Origin: Micromonospora sp. RHAY321
GTDB taxonomy: Bacteria > Actinomycetota > Actinomycetes > Mycobacteriales > Micromonosporaceae
Reading direction: 5' to 3'
NCBI RefSeq assembly: GCF_023896955.1
Contig: NZ_JAMHIW010000008.1
Location: 124,001-188,000, forward strand
Length of the DNA: 64,000 nt
Below, one piece after another: positions 51,160 through 58,874 of this stretch (position 1 is the first letter of the stretch; each line of letters starts with the position of its first letter). The position numbers were made by a program, and so were the translations under genes. The notes below the pieces were generated by a model. The model saw only the letters and a list, made by a program, of their open reading frames with translations. It searched no databases and was not told the DNA's origin.

Positions 51160-52355
51160 CGTGACACCCCCATGCTTACGGTTCGCTCTGCGGTCAGGCC
51201 GAGGCCGACCAGTTCGTCCCGGGCGAAGGCCAGCTCCGCGGCGATGCCGGCGGCCAGCTCCGCGTCGGTGCCGGGCCGTCGTGCGGCCGGCAGCACCCCC
51301 CAGGTGTACGTCTCGACGTCGAGGTGGTCGCAGCCGGCGGTCGGGCCGTCGAAGAGCGCTCTCAGGGCCGCGCGGAGCACCGGCAGGGTCGAGCCGAGCG
51401 GTTCCTCGGGTGGGGCGTGCAGGGGCACGTGGTAGTGCACCCGCCACGGCCCGGGTAACGCCCGGTCCAGCGCCTCGTCCAGGTCGTCGGCCGCGTACGC
51501 CGGGTCGGCCGGGTCGGCCAGGCCGGCGCAACCGGCGCCCCGGGTCTGGTGCAGGAAGCGTGGCTCCACCCAGCGGCGCAACGCGTCGGCCCCGCCCTCC
51601 GGGTCGGCGGCCTCGACGGCGGCGGAGACCTGCACCTTCACCACGGGCAGCCCGGCCGCCCGCAGTCGTTCCAGTGCCTCGGCCGGCTCCTCCCAGGCGC
51701 AGGCCAGGTGGGCCAGGTCGAGGCAGACGCCCAGCCGCTCGGTGTCCATCCCGGACAGCAGCGCGGCGGCCTGGCCGGTGCTCTCCACCACGCAACCGGG
51801 CTCCGGCTCGAAGGCGACCCGCACCTCGCGGCCGGTGTCCCGCTGCACGCCGGCCAGACCGGCGGCGAGCTGGTCCAGCCGCCGTCGGGCGGCGTCGGCC
51901 TGGTCGGCGCCCCAGGGCTCCCGCCACGCCAGCGGCAGGGTGGAGATCGAGCCGCGGGCGGCGTCGTCGGGCAGCAGATCGGCGAGCACCCGGGCCAGAT
52001 CCAGGGTGTACGTCAACCGCTGCCCGGTGGTCCAGTCGGGCCGGTAGACGTCGTGCTTCACCACCGGCGCCTGGAAGGCCGCGTACGGGAAGCCGTTGAG
52101 GGTCACCACCTCCAGCCCGCGCGCGTCCAGTTCGGCGCGCAGCCGGCGGCGCAGTGCCGGGTCGGCGGCCAGCTCGGCGGCGACCGGGGCGGCCAGCCAC
52201 AGCCCGAGGCCGAGCAGGTCACTGCCGAGCGCCTCGCGGACCGGTACGGCGTAGGTGTCCAGTTGGGCGAGGATGCCGGCGAGGTCCTCGGCGGGGTGCA
52301 CGTTGGTGCAGTAGCCGAGGTGGACGGTGTCGCCGCCGGCGTGCCGCAGCCGCAT
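51156..52355 (-). CDS. eboE: EboE-like metabolite traffic protein (xylose-isomerase-type TIM barrel)
   Basis: The 399 residues show an EboE-type TIM barrel: HLGYCTNVHPAEDLAGILAQ at the start, LNGFPYAAFQAPVVKHDVY, FEPEPGCVVESTGQAAALLSG, VCLDLAHLACAWEEP, VVKVQVSAAVE, then the C-terminal YHVPLHAPPEE and CDHLDVETYTWGVLP. Conserved Glu, Asp, His and Glu residues form a probable metal site as in other sugar isomerases. EboE belongs to the Ebo set implicated in moving or modifying precursors of exported metabolites. The ATG overlaps the EboB stop (TGATG). The substrate is unknown. Confidence 0.88.
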   Translation of the reverse strand: MRLRHAGGDTVHLGYCTNVHPAEDLAGILAQLDTYAVPVREALGSDLLGLGLWLAAPVAAELAADPALRRRLRAELDARGLEVVTLNGFPYAAFQAPVVKHDVYRPDWTTGQRLTYTLDLARVLADLLPDDAARGSISTLPLAWREPWGADQADAARRRLDQLAAGLAGVQRDTGREVRVAFEPEPGCVVESTGQAAALLSGMDTERLGVCLDLAHLACAWEEPAEALERLRAAGLPVVKVQVSAAVEAADPEGGADALRRWVEPRFLHQTRGAGCAGLADPADPAYAADDLDEALDRALPGPWRVHYHVPLHAPPEEPLGSTLPVLRAALRALFDGPTAGCDHLDVETYTWGVLPAARRPGTDAELAAGIAAELAFARDELVGLGLTAERTVSMGVSR

Positions 52356-53209
52356 CAGCTGCCGCCGCGCAGGATCGAGTTGCCGGTCTGCGGGTCCACG
52401 GCGGTGACCTCCACGTCGGTCAGGTCGAGGCGACCGGACTGCCCGTAGAACTCCACCGGGTTGCGCCACAGCACCCGGTCGACGTCGTCGTCGGTGAACC
52501 CGGCCAGCAGCATCGCCTCGCCGGTGGCCCGGGTCAGCAGCGGGTCCGAGCGCCCCCAGTCGGCCGCGGAGTTGACCAGCATCCGCTCGGTCCCGTACTC
52601 CCGCAGCAGCTCCACCATCCGCGGCGGCGTCATCTTGGTGTCCGGGTAGATGGAGAAGCCCAGCCAGCAGTCGCTGTCGCGGACCAGCTTGACGGTCACC
52701 TCGTTGAGGTGGTCGACCACGACCCGGCCCGGGTCGATGCCGGACTCGTTGACCACGGCGAGGGTGCGCTCGACGCCCCGCGCCTTGTCCCGGTGCGGGG
52801 TGTGCACCAGCGCCGGCAGGTCGTGCGCGACGGCCAGGGCGAGCTGCGCGGCGAACGCCTCGTCCTCCTCCGGGGTCATCGAGTCGTACCCGATCTCGCC
52901 GACCGCCACGACCGCGTCCTTGTCGAGGTAGCGCGGCAGCAGGTCGAGCACCGGGCGGCAGCGCGGGTCGTTGGCCTCCTTGGGGTTCAGCGCCACGGTG
53001 GCGTGGTGCCGCACCCCGAACTGCCCGGCCCGGAACGGCTCCCAGCCGATCAGCGAGTCGAAGTAGTCGGCGAACGAGGCGGCGCTGGTGCGCGGTTGAC
53101 CCAGCCAGAACGCCGGCTCCACCACCGCCCGGACGCCGGCGGCGGCCATCCGTTCATAGTCGTCGGTGGTGCGTGAGGTCATGTGGATGTGCGGGTCGAA
53201 GATGCGCAT
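52355..53209 (-). CDS. eboB: TatD-family metal-dependent hydrolase (EboB-like)
   Basis: The 284 residues show an amidohydrolase/TatD barrel: first metal motif FDPHIHMTSRTTDD (HIH at 7-9 region), AVVEPAFWLGQPRT, Glu in VAVGEIGYDSMTPEE, His in ALVHTPHRDK, His in VVDHLNEVT, and Asp in NSAADWGRSDP. This matches the EboB position in Ebo clusters. A hydrolytic role on a small molecule is expected. The ATG at 53209 overlaps the EboA stop (TGATG); a GTG directly upstream is the alternative. No signal peptide. Confidence 0.88.
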   Translation of the reverse strand: MRIFDPHIHMTSRTTDDYERMAAAGVRAVVEPAFWLGQPRTSAASFADYFDSLIGWEPFRAGQFGVRHHATVALNPKEANDPRCRPVLDLLPRYLDKDAVVAVGEIGYDSMTPEEDEAFAAQLALAVAHDLPALVHTPHRDKARGVERTLAVVNESGIDPGRVVVDHLNEVTVKLVRDSDCWLGFSIYPDTKMTPPRMVELLREYGTERMLVNSAADWGRSDPLLTRATGEAMLLAGFTDDDVDRVLWRNPVEFYGQSGRLDLTDVEVTAVDPQTGNSILRGGS

Positions 53210-53847
53210 CACGCCTCCGTGGGGGTGGTCCGGTCGACGGTGCCGGTCCCGCCGCTGTGCGCGGTGAGCCGGTGGAGCAGGTCGGTGGCGTCGGCGGGCA
53301 GCTCCCGGCCGGCGGCGTGCCGCTCGGCGGCCAGCGCGGCCAGCATCGCGGCCAACTCACCGTCGGCGCGGGTGTCCAGGTCGGCCACCGCGACCAGCGG
53401 CACGCCGGAGAACACGCACTTGAGCACCGCCTGCCGCCAGGCCGCCGGGTCGAGGTGCCGGGCGTACGGGCCGAGCGCGGCGGCGACCAGCCGGGTGTCG
53501 TTGGTCCGGATCGCGTCGTGCAGCAGCGGGACTCCGGCGGCGCCGATCGGCAGCAGCGGCAGGGCGCGCAGCACGGCCCGCCGCTCGGCGGCGTCGCCGT
53601 GCCGGTAGAGGGCGTCGGCGTACGCGACGTGCTCGGCGGGCAGTGCGGTGAGCAGGAGCACGCGGGCCGCGTCGTCGGCGGTCCAGTCGGGGGCGTCGGG
53701 CAGTGCCGCCCGGCCGCAGCGCCGGCCGGCGGCCGGGAAGAGCCGGGTGATCGCGGTGGGCTCGGTCGCGACCCGCCGCAGCGCCGTGTCCAGCCAGTCA
53801 GGATCGGGTACGCCCCGCAGTGCGGCCCGTAGTGAATCCGGTGTCAT
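53209..53847 (-). CDS. eboA: EboA-domain protein
   Basis: The 212 residues are mainly helical and match EboA: DPDWLDTALRRVATEPTAIT, RLFPAAGRRCGRAAL, HVAYADALYRHGDAAERRAV, LPLLPIGAAGVPLLHDAIRTN, and the conserved KCVFSGVPLVAVADLDTRA. The molecular role of EboA is not known. GGGGAGGAGACGGG before the ATG is a strong ribosome site, which fits a start that must be re-initiated after a 59-bp intercistronic gap holding a long hairpin. It is coupled to EboB. Confidence 0.87.
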   Translation of the reverse strand: MTPDSLRAALRGVPDPDWLDTALRRVATEPTAITRLFPAAGRRCGRAALPDAPDWTADDAARVLLLTALPAEHVAYADALYRHGDAAERRAVLRALPLLPIGAAGVPLLHDAIRTNDTRLVAAALGPYARHLDPAAWRQAVLKCVFSGVPLVAVADLDTRADGELAAMLAALAAERHAAGRELPADATDLLHRLTAHSGGTGTVDRTTPTEA

Positions 53848-53880
53848 CCCGTCTCCTCCCCTTGTGCTGCTCCGCAGGCA

Positions 53881-53987
53881 CCCCCAGGCGCGCCCTTTGC
53901 TCTGCTTCAATCCACGCGACGGCCACTGTCCGGGTATCGGACGGCCGCTGTTGCGTCCGTTGAAGCAGAGCAAAGGGCGCGTGGGGG
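53881..53987. repeat. long palindrome (about 28-bp stem) at the 3' end of the isomerase gene
   Basis: GCGCCCTTTGCTCTGCTTCAA at 53890-53910 (shown here without one end base: 20 of 21 visible in CGCCCTTTGCTCTGCTTCAA) pairs exactly with 53960-53980; one more pair (53889/53981), a 2-nt bulge, and six pairs (53881-53886 with 53982-53987) extend the stem. A smaller inverted repeat, GTCCG/CGGAC, sits within the 49-nt loop. The whole 107 bp can fold into one hairpin. The stop codon of the isomerase gene (53907-53909) lies in the left arm. Confidence 0.85.
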
Positions 53988-54923
53988 CACCTCGTCCTCG
54001 GTGGGCTGGCCAGCCGCCGCCGTGCTCGCGGTGGTGGTCCGCGCCGCCGCCGTCGCGGCCGCGGCGCGCAGGAACTCGATCGACCGGGCGGCCACGGCCG
54101 GCGCGGCGTGCGAGTCCCGGGGCAGCTCGACGGCGACCAGCCCGCGGTAGCCGGCCTGCGCGAGGGCCGCCAGCACCGGCGGGAAGTCGATCTCTCCGGT
54201 GCCGAACTCCAGGTGCTCGTGCACGCCCCGGCGCATGTCGTCGATCTGCACGTTGACCAGGTGGTCGGCCACCTCGGCGACACACTGCGGCACCGGCCAC
54301 GGCTCCAGGCAGCGGCAGTGTCCGATGTCGAGGGTGATGCCGAAGGAGGCGGGGTCGCCGAGCGCGGCGCGCAGCCGGCGCCAGTCGGCGATGTCCTCGA
54401 CCAGCATTCCCGGCTCCGGTTCGAAGCCGAGGGTGACACCGGCGGTGTCGGCGGCGTCCACCACGGCGGAGCAGCCGGCCACCAGCCGGTCCCACGCGCT
54501 CTGCGCCGGCACCGTGCCCGGGCGGACGCCGGCCCAGAAGGAGACCGCCTCCGCGCCGAGGTCGGCGCCGATCCGGACGGCCCGGCGCAGGAACTCGATC
54601 CGCCGCGTCGGGTCGTCGTGCAGCAGCGTCGGGGCGTGCTTGTGCCACGGGTCGAGCAGGTAGCGGGCACCCGTCTCGATCACCACGGCCAGGCCCAGCT
54701 CGTCCAGCCGGCGGCTGACGGCGGCGATCCGGCGGGTGAGCCCGGGCGCGAACGGGTCGAGGTGGTCGTGGTCCAGGGTCAGCGCCACCCCGGCGTACCC
54801 GAGGTCGGCGATGACGGCCAGCGCGTCGTCGAGCCGGTGGTTGGCGAAGCCGTTGGTCCCGTACCCGAAGCGCAGCGTCGAGGCGTCGGCCGGTGGCGCG
54901 GAGCGGGGCTGTGGAGCGGTCAT
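53907..54923 (-). CDS. sugar phosphate isomerase/epimerase TIM-barrel protein in the Ebo operon
   Basis: The 338 residues show the xylose-isomerase-like fold: LRFGYGTNGFANHRLDDALA, YAGVALTLDHDHLDPF, VIETGARYLLDPWHKHAPTL, metal ligands Glu in LGFEPEPGMLVED, Asp/His in GITLDIGHCRCLEPWP, His in HEHLEFGTGEIDFP, and Glu in LVAVELPRDSHA. It resembles EboE-side isomerases. It overlaps UbiA by 4 bp. The last 25 or so residues come from a long palindromic element and look unlike the rest, so the original C-terminus was probably replaced when the element arrived. Confidence 0.87.
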   Translation of the reverse strand: MTAPQPRSAPPADASTLRFGYGTNGFANHRLDDALAVIADLGYAGVALTLDHDHLDPFAPGLTRRIAAVSRRLDELGLAVVIETGARYLLDPWHKHAPTLLHDDPTRRIEFLRRAVRIGADLGAEAVSFWAGVRPGTVPAQSAWDRLVAGCSAVVDAADTAGVTLGFEPEPGMLVEDIADWRRLRAALGDPASFGITLDIGHCRCLEPWPVPQCVAEVADHLVNVQIDDMRRGVHEHLEFGTGEIDFPPVLAALAQAGYRGLVAVELPRDSHAAPAVAARSIEFLRAAAATAAARTTTASTAAAGQPTEDEVPPRALCSASTDATAAVRYPDSGRRVD

Positions 54924-55855
54924 GTCGGGGAGACCTTCCGGGCCAGTCGCCGACCCAGCGGCGCCGCCGCCGCGACGGCCAACCCGAGCAGGCCGGCGCC
55001 GCCGCGCGCGGTGAGCGCCCCCTGCAGGGCGGGCAGTCCCGTGATCCCGGCGCCGACCGCGGCGCGTACCCGGCCGGCCGACGGGTCCCGGACCACCTGG
55101 GCCTGGGCGGCTCCGTAGCGGGCGGCGTACCAGGCGGCCAGCACCGCGGGCAGCGCGGCGGCCAGCCCGACTCCCGGCCGGGCGGGGCGGTCACCCGCGC
55201 CGGATCGGCCGTCGGTCGGGATCGGCCCGGTGCTCCGGGCGGCGGCGCCGGGCGCGGCCACGGCGGCGCTGGCAGCGACCAGGGCGGTGCCGGCCAGCGT
55301 GCGCAGCGGCAGGGCCGCGTCGGCGCCGGTGACCTCCCGGCGGGACAGCGCGGTGACCGTCCAGGTGTGCGCGGCGACGGTCGCCGCCGCCGGCAGCGCC
55401 CGGGTCAGCCGGCCGCCGGACGCGCCGAGCAGCACGTCCAGCCCTCGGCAGGCGGCCATCACGGCCGGCCCGGCGGCGGTGTTCTTGGCCAGCAGGTCGT
55501 ACCCCCAGATGGTGGCCGCCAGTGGCACGGCGAGCGCGGCGGCGCGGCGGCCGCCCACGGCGGCGGCCAGGCCCACGCCGGCGGCGGTGAGGCCGGCGGC
55601 GAGCCCGACCGCGGCGGCCGGGGCGACCCGACCGCTGGGGATCGGCCGTTCGGGCCGCTCGACCGCGTCCAGCCGCCGGTCGGCCCAGTCGTTGGCGGCC
55701 ATGCCGGCCCAGTACAGCAGCACCGAGGCGCCGGCCAGGGCCGGCGTACGTCGGCTCAGCGCGCCGGCCGCCGCCGCGCCGGCGACCACGTCACCGGGCA
55801 CCGAGAGCGCGGCCGGCGCCCGGACCAGCTCGGCAAGGTCAGCCAACGTTGTCAT
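54920..55855 (-). CDS. eboC: UbiA-family prenyltransferase (EboC-like)
   Basis: The 311 residues show about eight hydrophobic segments and the first aspartate motif NDWADRRLD at 55-63, followed by RPERPIPSG as in UbiA/MenA-type enzymes; the second motif region is YDLLAKNT near 120. The family transfers a prenyl chain to an acceptor in the membrane. The cluster supplies both a candidate acceptor enzyme (inositol-3-phosphate synthase) and a donor enzyme (polyprenyl synthase). The ATG at 55855 overlaps the end of the synthase gene by 17 bp and has GGGACGG upstream; a longer frame to 55885 is less likely. Confidence 0.87.
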   Translation of the reverse strand: MTTLADLAELVRAPAALSVPGDVVAGAAAAGALSRRTPALAGASVLLYWAGMAANDWADRRLDAVERPERPIPSGRVAPAAAVGLAAGLTAAGVGLAAAVGGRRAAALAVPLAATIWGYDLLAKNTAAGPAVMAACRGLDVLLGASGGRLTRALPAAATVAAHTWTVTALSRREVTGADAALPLRTLAGTALVAASAAVAAPGAAARSTGPIPTDGRSGAGDRPARPGVGLAAALPAVLAAWYAARYGAAQAQVVRDPSAGRVRAAVGAGITGLPALQGALTARGGAGLLGLAVAAAAPLGRRLARKVSPT

Positions 55856-57005
55856 GGGAACCGTCCCGGCCGGCGTGCAGCCCACGCGTGAAGTCGGCCA
55901 GCCGGGCCCACTGGTCGGCCAGCGAGTGGGTCGGCGTGCCCAGCGGATCCTTGAAGAAGAAGCCCAGCTCGGTCAGCGGCCCGACGTGACCGGCGTCGTG
56001 CGCGGCGGCGGTGAGCCGGGCCAGGTCGAGCACCAGCGGCGCGGCCAGCGCGGAGTCGCAGCCGTGCCAGGTGAACTCCATCCGCATCCCGGTGCCGAGG
56101 AAACCGGCGAAGGTGATCAGATCCCAGGCGGTCTTGAAGTCGCCCAGCTCCTCGACGTACTCGATCCGGGTGCCGCCCTGCGGCACGTAGCCCAGCGTCT
56201 CGCCGAGCACCCGCTGCTTGCTCTGCACCTTGGCCGCGTTGGCGGCCGGATCGGCGAGGGTCGCGCCGTCACCGCCGCCGAGCAGGTTGACCCCGGACCA
56301 GGACCGCACGGCCAGGTTCCGCATCGCGAACATCGGCGCGAGCACCGACTTGACCAGGGTCTCCCCCGTCTTGCCGTCGTGCCCGGCGTACGGCAGCCGG
56401 ACCTGTTCGGCCAGCGCGGTCAGCGCCGGCAGCCGCAGCCCGGTGGACGGGGTGAAGTCGACGTACGGGCAGCCGGCCAGCAGCGCCGCGTACCCGTACA
56501 GGGAGCTGGGTGGCAGCACCTCGTCCGGGCCGGTGAGGGCGGCGCGCAGGGCGTCGGGGTCGGCGTGCCCGGGGTGCGGCGCGGGGGCCGGTTCGGTGGC
56601 GGAGACGTTGACCACCACCACCCGGTCGAGCTTGTGCCGCTCGCGGAAGGCGGTGAGGTCACGGACCACGGCGGCGGCCCGGTCGGCCTGGGTGGCGCCG
56701 ACCGGCGCCGGGCGCAGTTCCTGCTCGACGGCGGCCAGCTCGTCGGGGAGCGCCGCGACCAGCCGCCAGGGGATGACCCCGGTGTCGGCCAACGCCTCGG
56801 CCCGCTTGCACAGCGGAGTGGTGGCCAGGTCGTGCCCGCCGAAGACCAGGTCGGTGAAGGACGGCAGGGCGGGGCCGCGCAGCTCCGGCAGCTCGGTGAC
56901 GCAGCCGGTCGGCCCGGCCAGACCGGCCCGCAGGGCGAGCCCTCCGACGATGCTGGTGGTCGCGACGGAACCGCGCGCTCCTACCAGCCAGACACCCGTT
57001 CGCAT
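55839..57005 (-). CDS. myo-inositol-1(3)-phosphate synthase family, head of the Ebo-like operon
   Basis: This 388-residue enzyme of the Ino1 family would convert glucose-6-phosphate to inositol-3-phosphate with NAD. The NAD-binding start is TGVWLVGARGSVATTSIVGG (residues 3-22). Further Ino1-type motifs are VVNVSATEPAP, PYVDFTPSTGLR, GHDGKTGETLVKSVLAPMFA, SWSGVNLLGGGDG, and MEFTWHGCDSALAAPLVLDL. Several contacts differ from housekeeping Ino1, so a related cyclitol is possible. GGAAGGAG precedes the ATG at 57005. It is the promoter-proximal gene of the operon, and its upstream region has an A/T-rich operator-like element. In classical Ebo clusters a dehydroquinate-synthase-like EboD fills this place. 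Confidence 0.88.
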   Translation of the reverse strand: MRTGVWLVGARGSVATTSIVGGLALRAGLAGPTGCVTELPELRGPALPSFTDLVFGGHDLATTPLCKRAEALADTGVIPWRLVAALPDELAAVEQELRPAPVGATQADRAAAVVRDLTAFRERHKLDRVVVVNVSATEPAPAPHPGHADPDALRAALTGPDEVLPPSSLYGYAALLAGCPYVDFTPSTGLRLPALTALAEQVRLPYAGHDGKTGETLVKSVLAPMFAMRNLAVRSWSGVNLLGGGDGATLADPAANAAKVQSKQRVLGETLGYVPQGGTRIEYVEELGDFKTAWDLITFAGFLGTGMRMEFTWHGCDSALAAPLVLDLARLTAAAHDAGHVGPLTELGFFFKDPLGTPTHSLADQWARLADFTRGLHAGRDGSHDNVG

Positions 57006-57045
57006 GGTGCTCCTTCCCGTCCAGGAGGAACCGTCGGTGAAACTA

Positions 57046-57069
57046 AATATAGGAATATCAGAATATTTC
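57046..57069 (-). promoter_or_regulatory. A/T-rich promoter/operator of the Ebo-like operon
   Basis: Within 57039-57081, a strikingly A/T-rich island, TATATT (minus strand, 57046-57051) can serve as -10 box about 40 nt before the ATG. An imperfect palindrome GGAATAT-N4-ATATTTC at 57052-57069 (6 of 7 half-site pairs) covers the -35/-10 spacer, the right place for a repressor. Confidence 0.5.
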
Positions 57070-57081
57070 TCGAAAAGATAC

Positions 57082-57627
57082 GGCCTTGCTGGATGGGCCC
57101 CGTCCGCCCGCCCCGCACCGGGACGGCACCGGGTTCCGACGTCGGCGTCGGCGGCGACGACGCCGGACCGGCTCCCGGTACGGGTGCGGGCAGACGGGGC
57201 TGGTAGGCAGGGTCGGTCGGCGTCTCGACCCTGCCTCCCCCGCATCCGGCCGACCGGGGCGTTGGCGTGCCCCGGCCGGACGTCTCAGGCCGCCGTGCCC
57301 ACCGGATCGCCGACCGGTGTGCGGCACGCCGAACGTCGGCGGGCGGTAGCGGTACGGGTGGGGACAGCGGCGGGCGGTGCCATGTGGTCCTCCGGGTCGC
57401 CGGGGGTGGTGGCGGTCCTCCGGTGCGGCCGGGGAATCCCGGTCCGGTCGCACCGGACGACCGTCCTGCTCGTGCGCCACCGGGCCTCAGGGCCCGGCTG
57501 CACGCCCTCCGGTGCCGACCTCGTCCCGGCCGCGGGGCGCAACCGCGGCCGGTCCCTCGCCGGTCGGCTCCGGAAAGCCGGTCGGGCGATGGCGGCGCGA
57601 ACACCGCCATCGCGGATGGACAAGTTG
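57082..57627. other. intergenic region, possible 32-codon frame
   Basis: No conserved gene is seen. A minus-strand frame at 57285-57383 (MAPPAAVPTRTATARRRSAC..., 32 codons) has a strong ribosome site (GGAGGACC) and ends 200 bp before the operon promoter. It could be a small peptide or a leader, or chance. The region otherwise holds no repeats I can name. Confidence 0.3.
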
Positions 57628-58854
57628 TCAGACGGCCACAGCGGCCAGCGCCGGTGCCACCTCGGTCCAGGAGGAGCCGACCTCCGCCGAACGGGTCACC
57701 GCGTCCAGCACCAGCTGGACCTGCAACGCGTCGGCGAACGACGGAGCCGGGTCGACCCCGGTGGCGATCGCCTCGATGAAGTCACGCATCTGGTGGGTGA
57801 AGGAGTGCTCGTAGCCGATGATGTGGCCGGGTGGCCACCACGCCGACATGTACGGGTGCTCACCCTCGGTCACCAGGATGCGGCTGAAACCCTGTTCCAC
57901 GCTGGGCCGGGTGGCGTCGTAGAACTCCAGCTCGTTGAGGCGTTCCAGGTCGAAGACCACACTGCCCAGCGAGCCGTTGATCTCGACTCGCAGGGCGTTC
58001 TTACGGCCGGTGGCGAACCGGCTCGCCTCGTACGTGGCCAGGGCGCCACCGTCGAGCCGGGCCACGAAGACCGCGGCGTCGTCGACGGTGACCGTCCCGG
58101 TGGGCGACCCGTTCCCGTCGACCGAACCAGCGCCGTCCAGGGTGGCCGCCAACCCGCTCGACCCGGCCGGCAACGGCCGTTCCTTGACGAAGGTCTCGGT
58201 CACCGCGCTGACGCCGGTGATCCGCTGGCCGGTGACGAACTGGGTCAGGTCGATGATGTGCGCGCCGATGTCGCCGAGCGCGCCGGAGCCCGCCCTGTCC
58301 TTCTGCAACCGCCAGACCAGCGGGAACTGCGGGTCCACGATCCAGTCCTGCAGGTACGTCGCCCGGACGTGCCGGATCACCCCGAGTCGCCCGTCGGCGA
58401 TCATCTGGCGCATCATCGTGACCGCAGGGACCCGCCGGTAGTTGAAACCGCACATCGACCGCGCTCCGGCGGCCCGGGCTGTCTCCGCCGCGGCGGTCAT
58501 CGCCCGTGCCTCGGCCACCGTGTTGGCCAACGGCTTCTCGCACAGCACGTGCTTGCCGGCGGCCAACGCGGCTAGAGCGATCTCGGCATGGCTGTCGCCC
58601 GGGGTGCAGACGTCGACCACGTCGATGTCGTCCCGGTTGATGACGTCACGCCAGTCCGTCGTGTACGCGTCCCAACCGAGCCGGTCGGCGGCGTCGGCCA
58701 CCTTCCCGGTGTCCCGGCCGCAGATCAGTGCCATCCGGGCCCGCGCCGGCAGGTCGTACACGCGGTTCACGGTGCGCCACGCCTGTGAGTGCGCGGCGCC
58801 CATGAACGCGTAGCCGACCATGCCGACCCGCAGTTCTTTGTCTGTCGTGGACAA
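57628..58854 (-). CDS. Gfo/Idh/MocA-family oxidoreductase
   Basis: The 408 residues show an N-terminal Rossmann domain (LRVGMVGYAFMGAAHSQAWR at about 8-27) with the catalytic Lys in KHVLCEKPLANTVAEARAM, and a C-terminal dehydrogenase domain with AGSGALGDIGAHIIDLTQF (His base) and DFIEAIATGVDPAPSF. Such enzymes oxidise sugars or inositols at a ring carbon using NAD(P). A TTG start is likely because GGGGGGAGA lies at the right distance and no ATG precedes the first strand. It follows a CUT2 transporter and a ROK regulator, so the substrate is probably imported by that system. Confidence 0.9.
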   Translation of the reverse strand: MSTTDKELRVGMVGYAFMGAAHSQAWRTVNRVYDLPARARMALICGRDTGKVADAADRLGWDAYTTDWRDVINRDDIDVVDVCTPGDSHAEIALAALAAGKHVLCEKPLANTVAEARAMTAAAETARAAGARSMCGFNYRRVPAVTMMRQMIADGRLGVIRHVRATYLQDWIVDPQFPLVWRLQKDRAGSGALGDIGAHIIDLTQFVTGQRITGVSAVTETFVKERPLPAGSSGLAATLDGAGSVDGNGSPTGTVTVDDAAVFVARLDGGALATYEASRFATGRKNALRVEINGSLGSVVFDLERLNELEFYDATRPSVEQGFSRILVTEGEHPYMSAWWPPGHIIGYEHSFTHQMRDFIEAIATGVDPAPSFADALQVQLVLDAVTRSAEVGSSWTEVAPALAAVAV

Positions 58855-58874
58855 GGTGGGTCTCCCCCCGTGTG

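Noticed and set aside
51160..52200. A long N-terminal extension of the EboF frame
   Set aside because: It overlaps the EboE gene in another frame and translates to Arg/Pro/Gly-rich sequence; the ATG at 51159 with its ATGA overlap is the sensible start.
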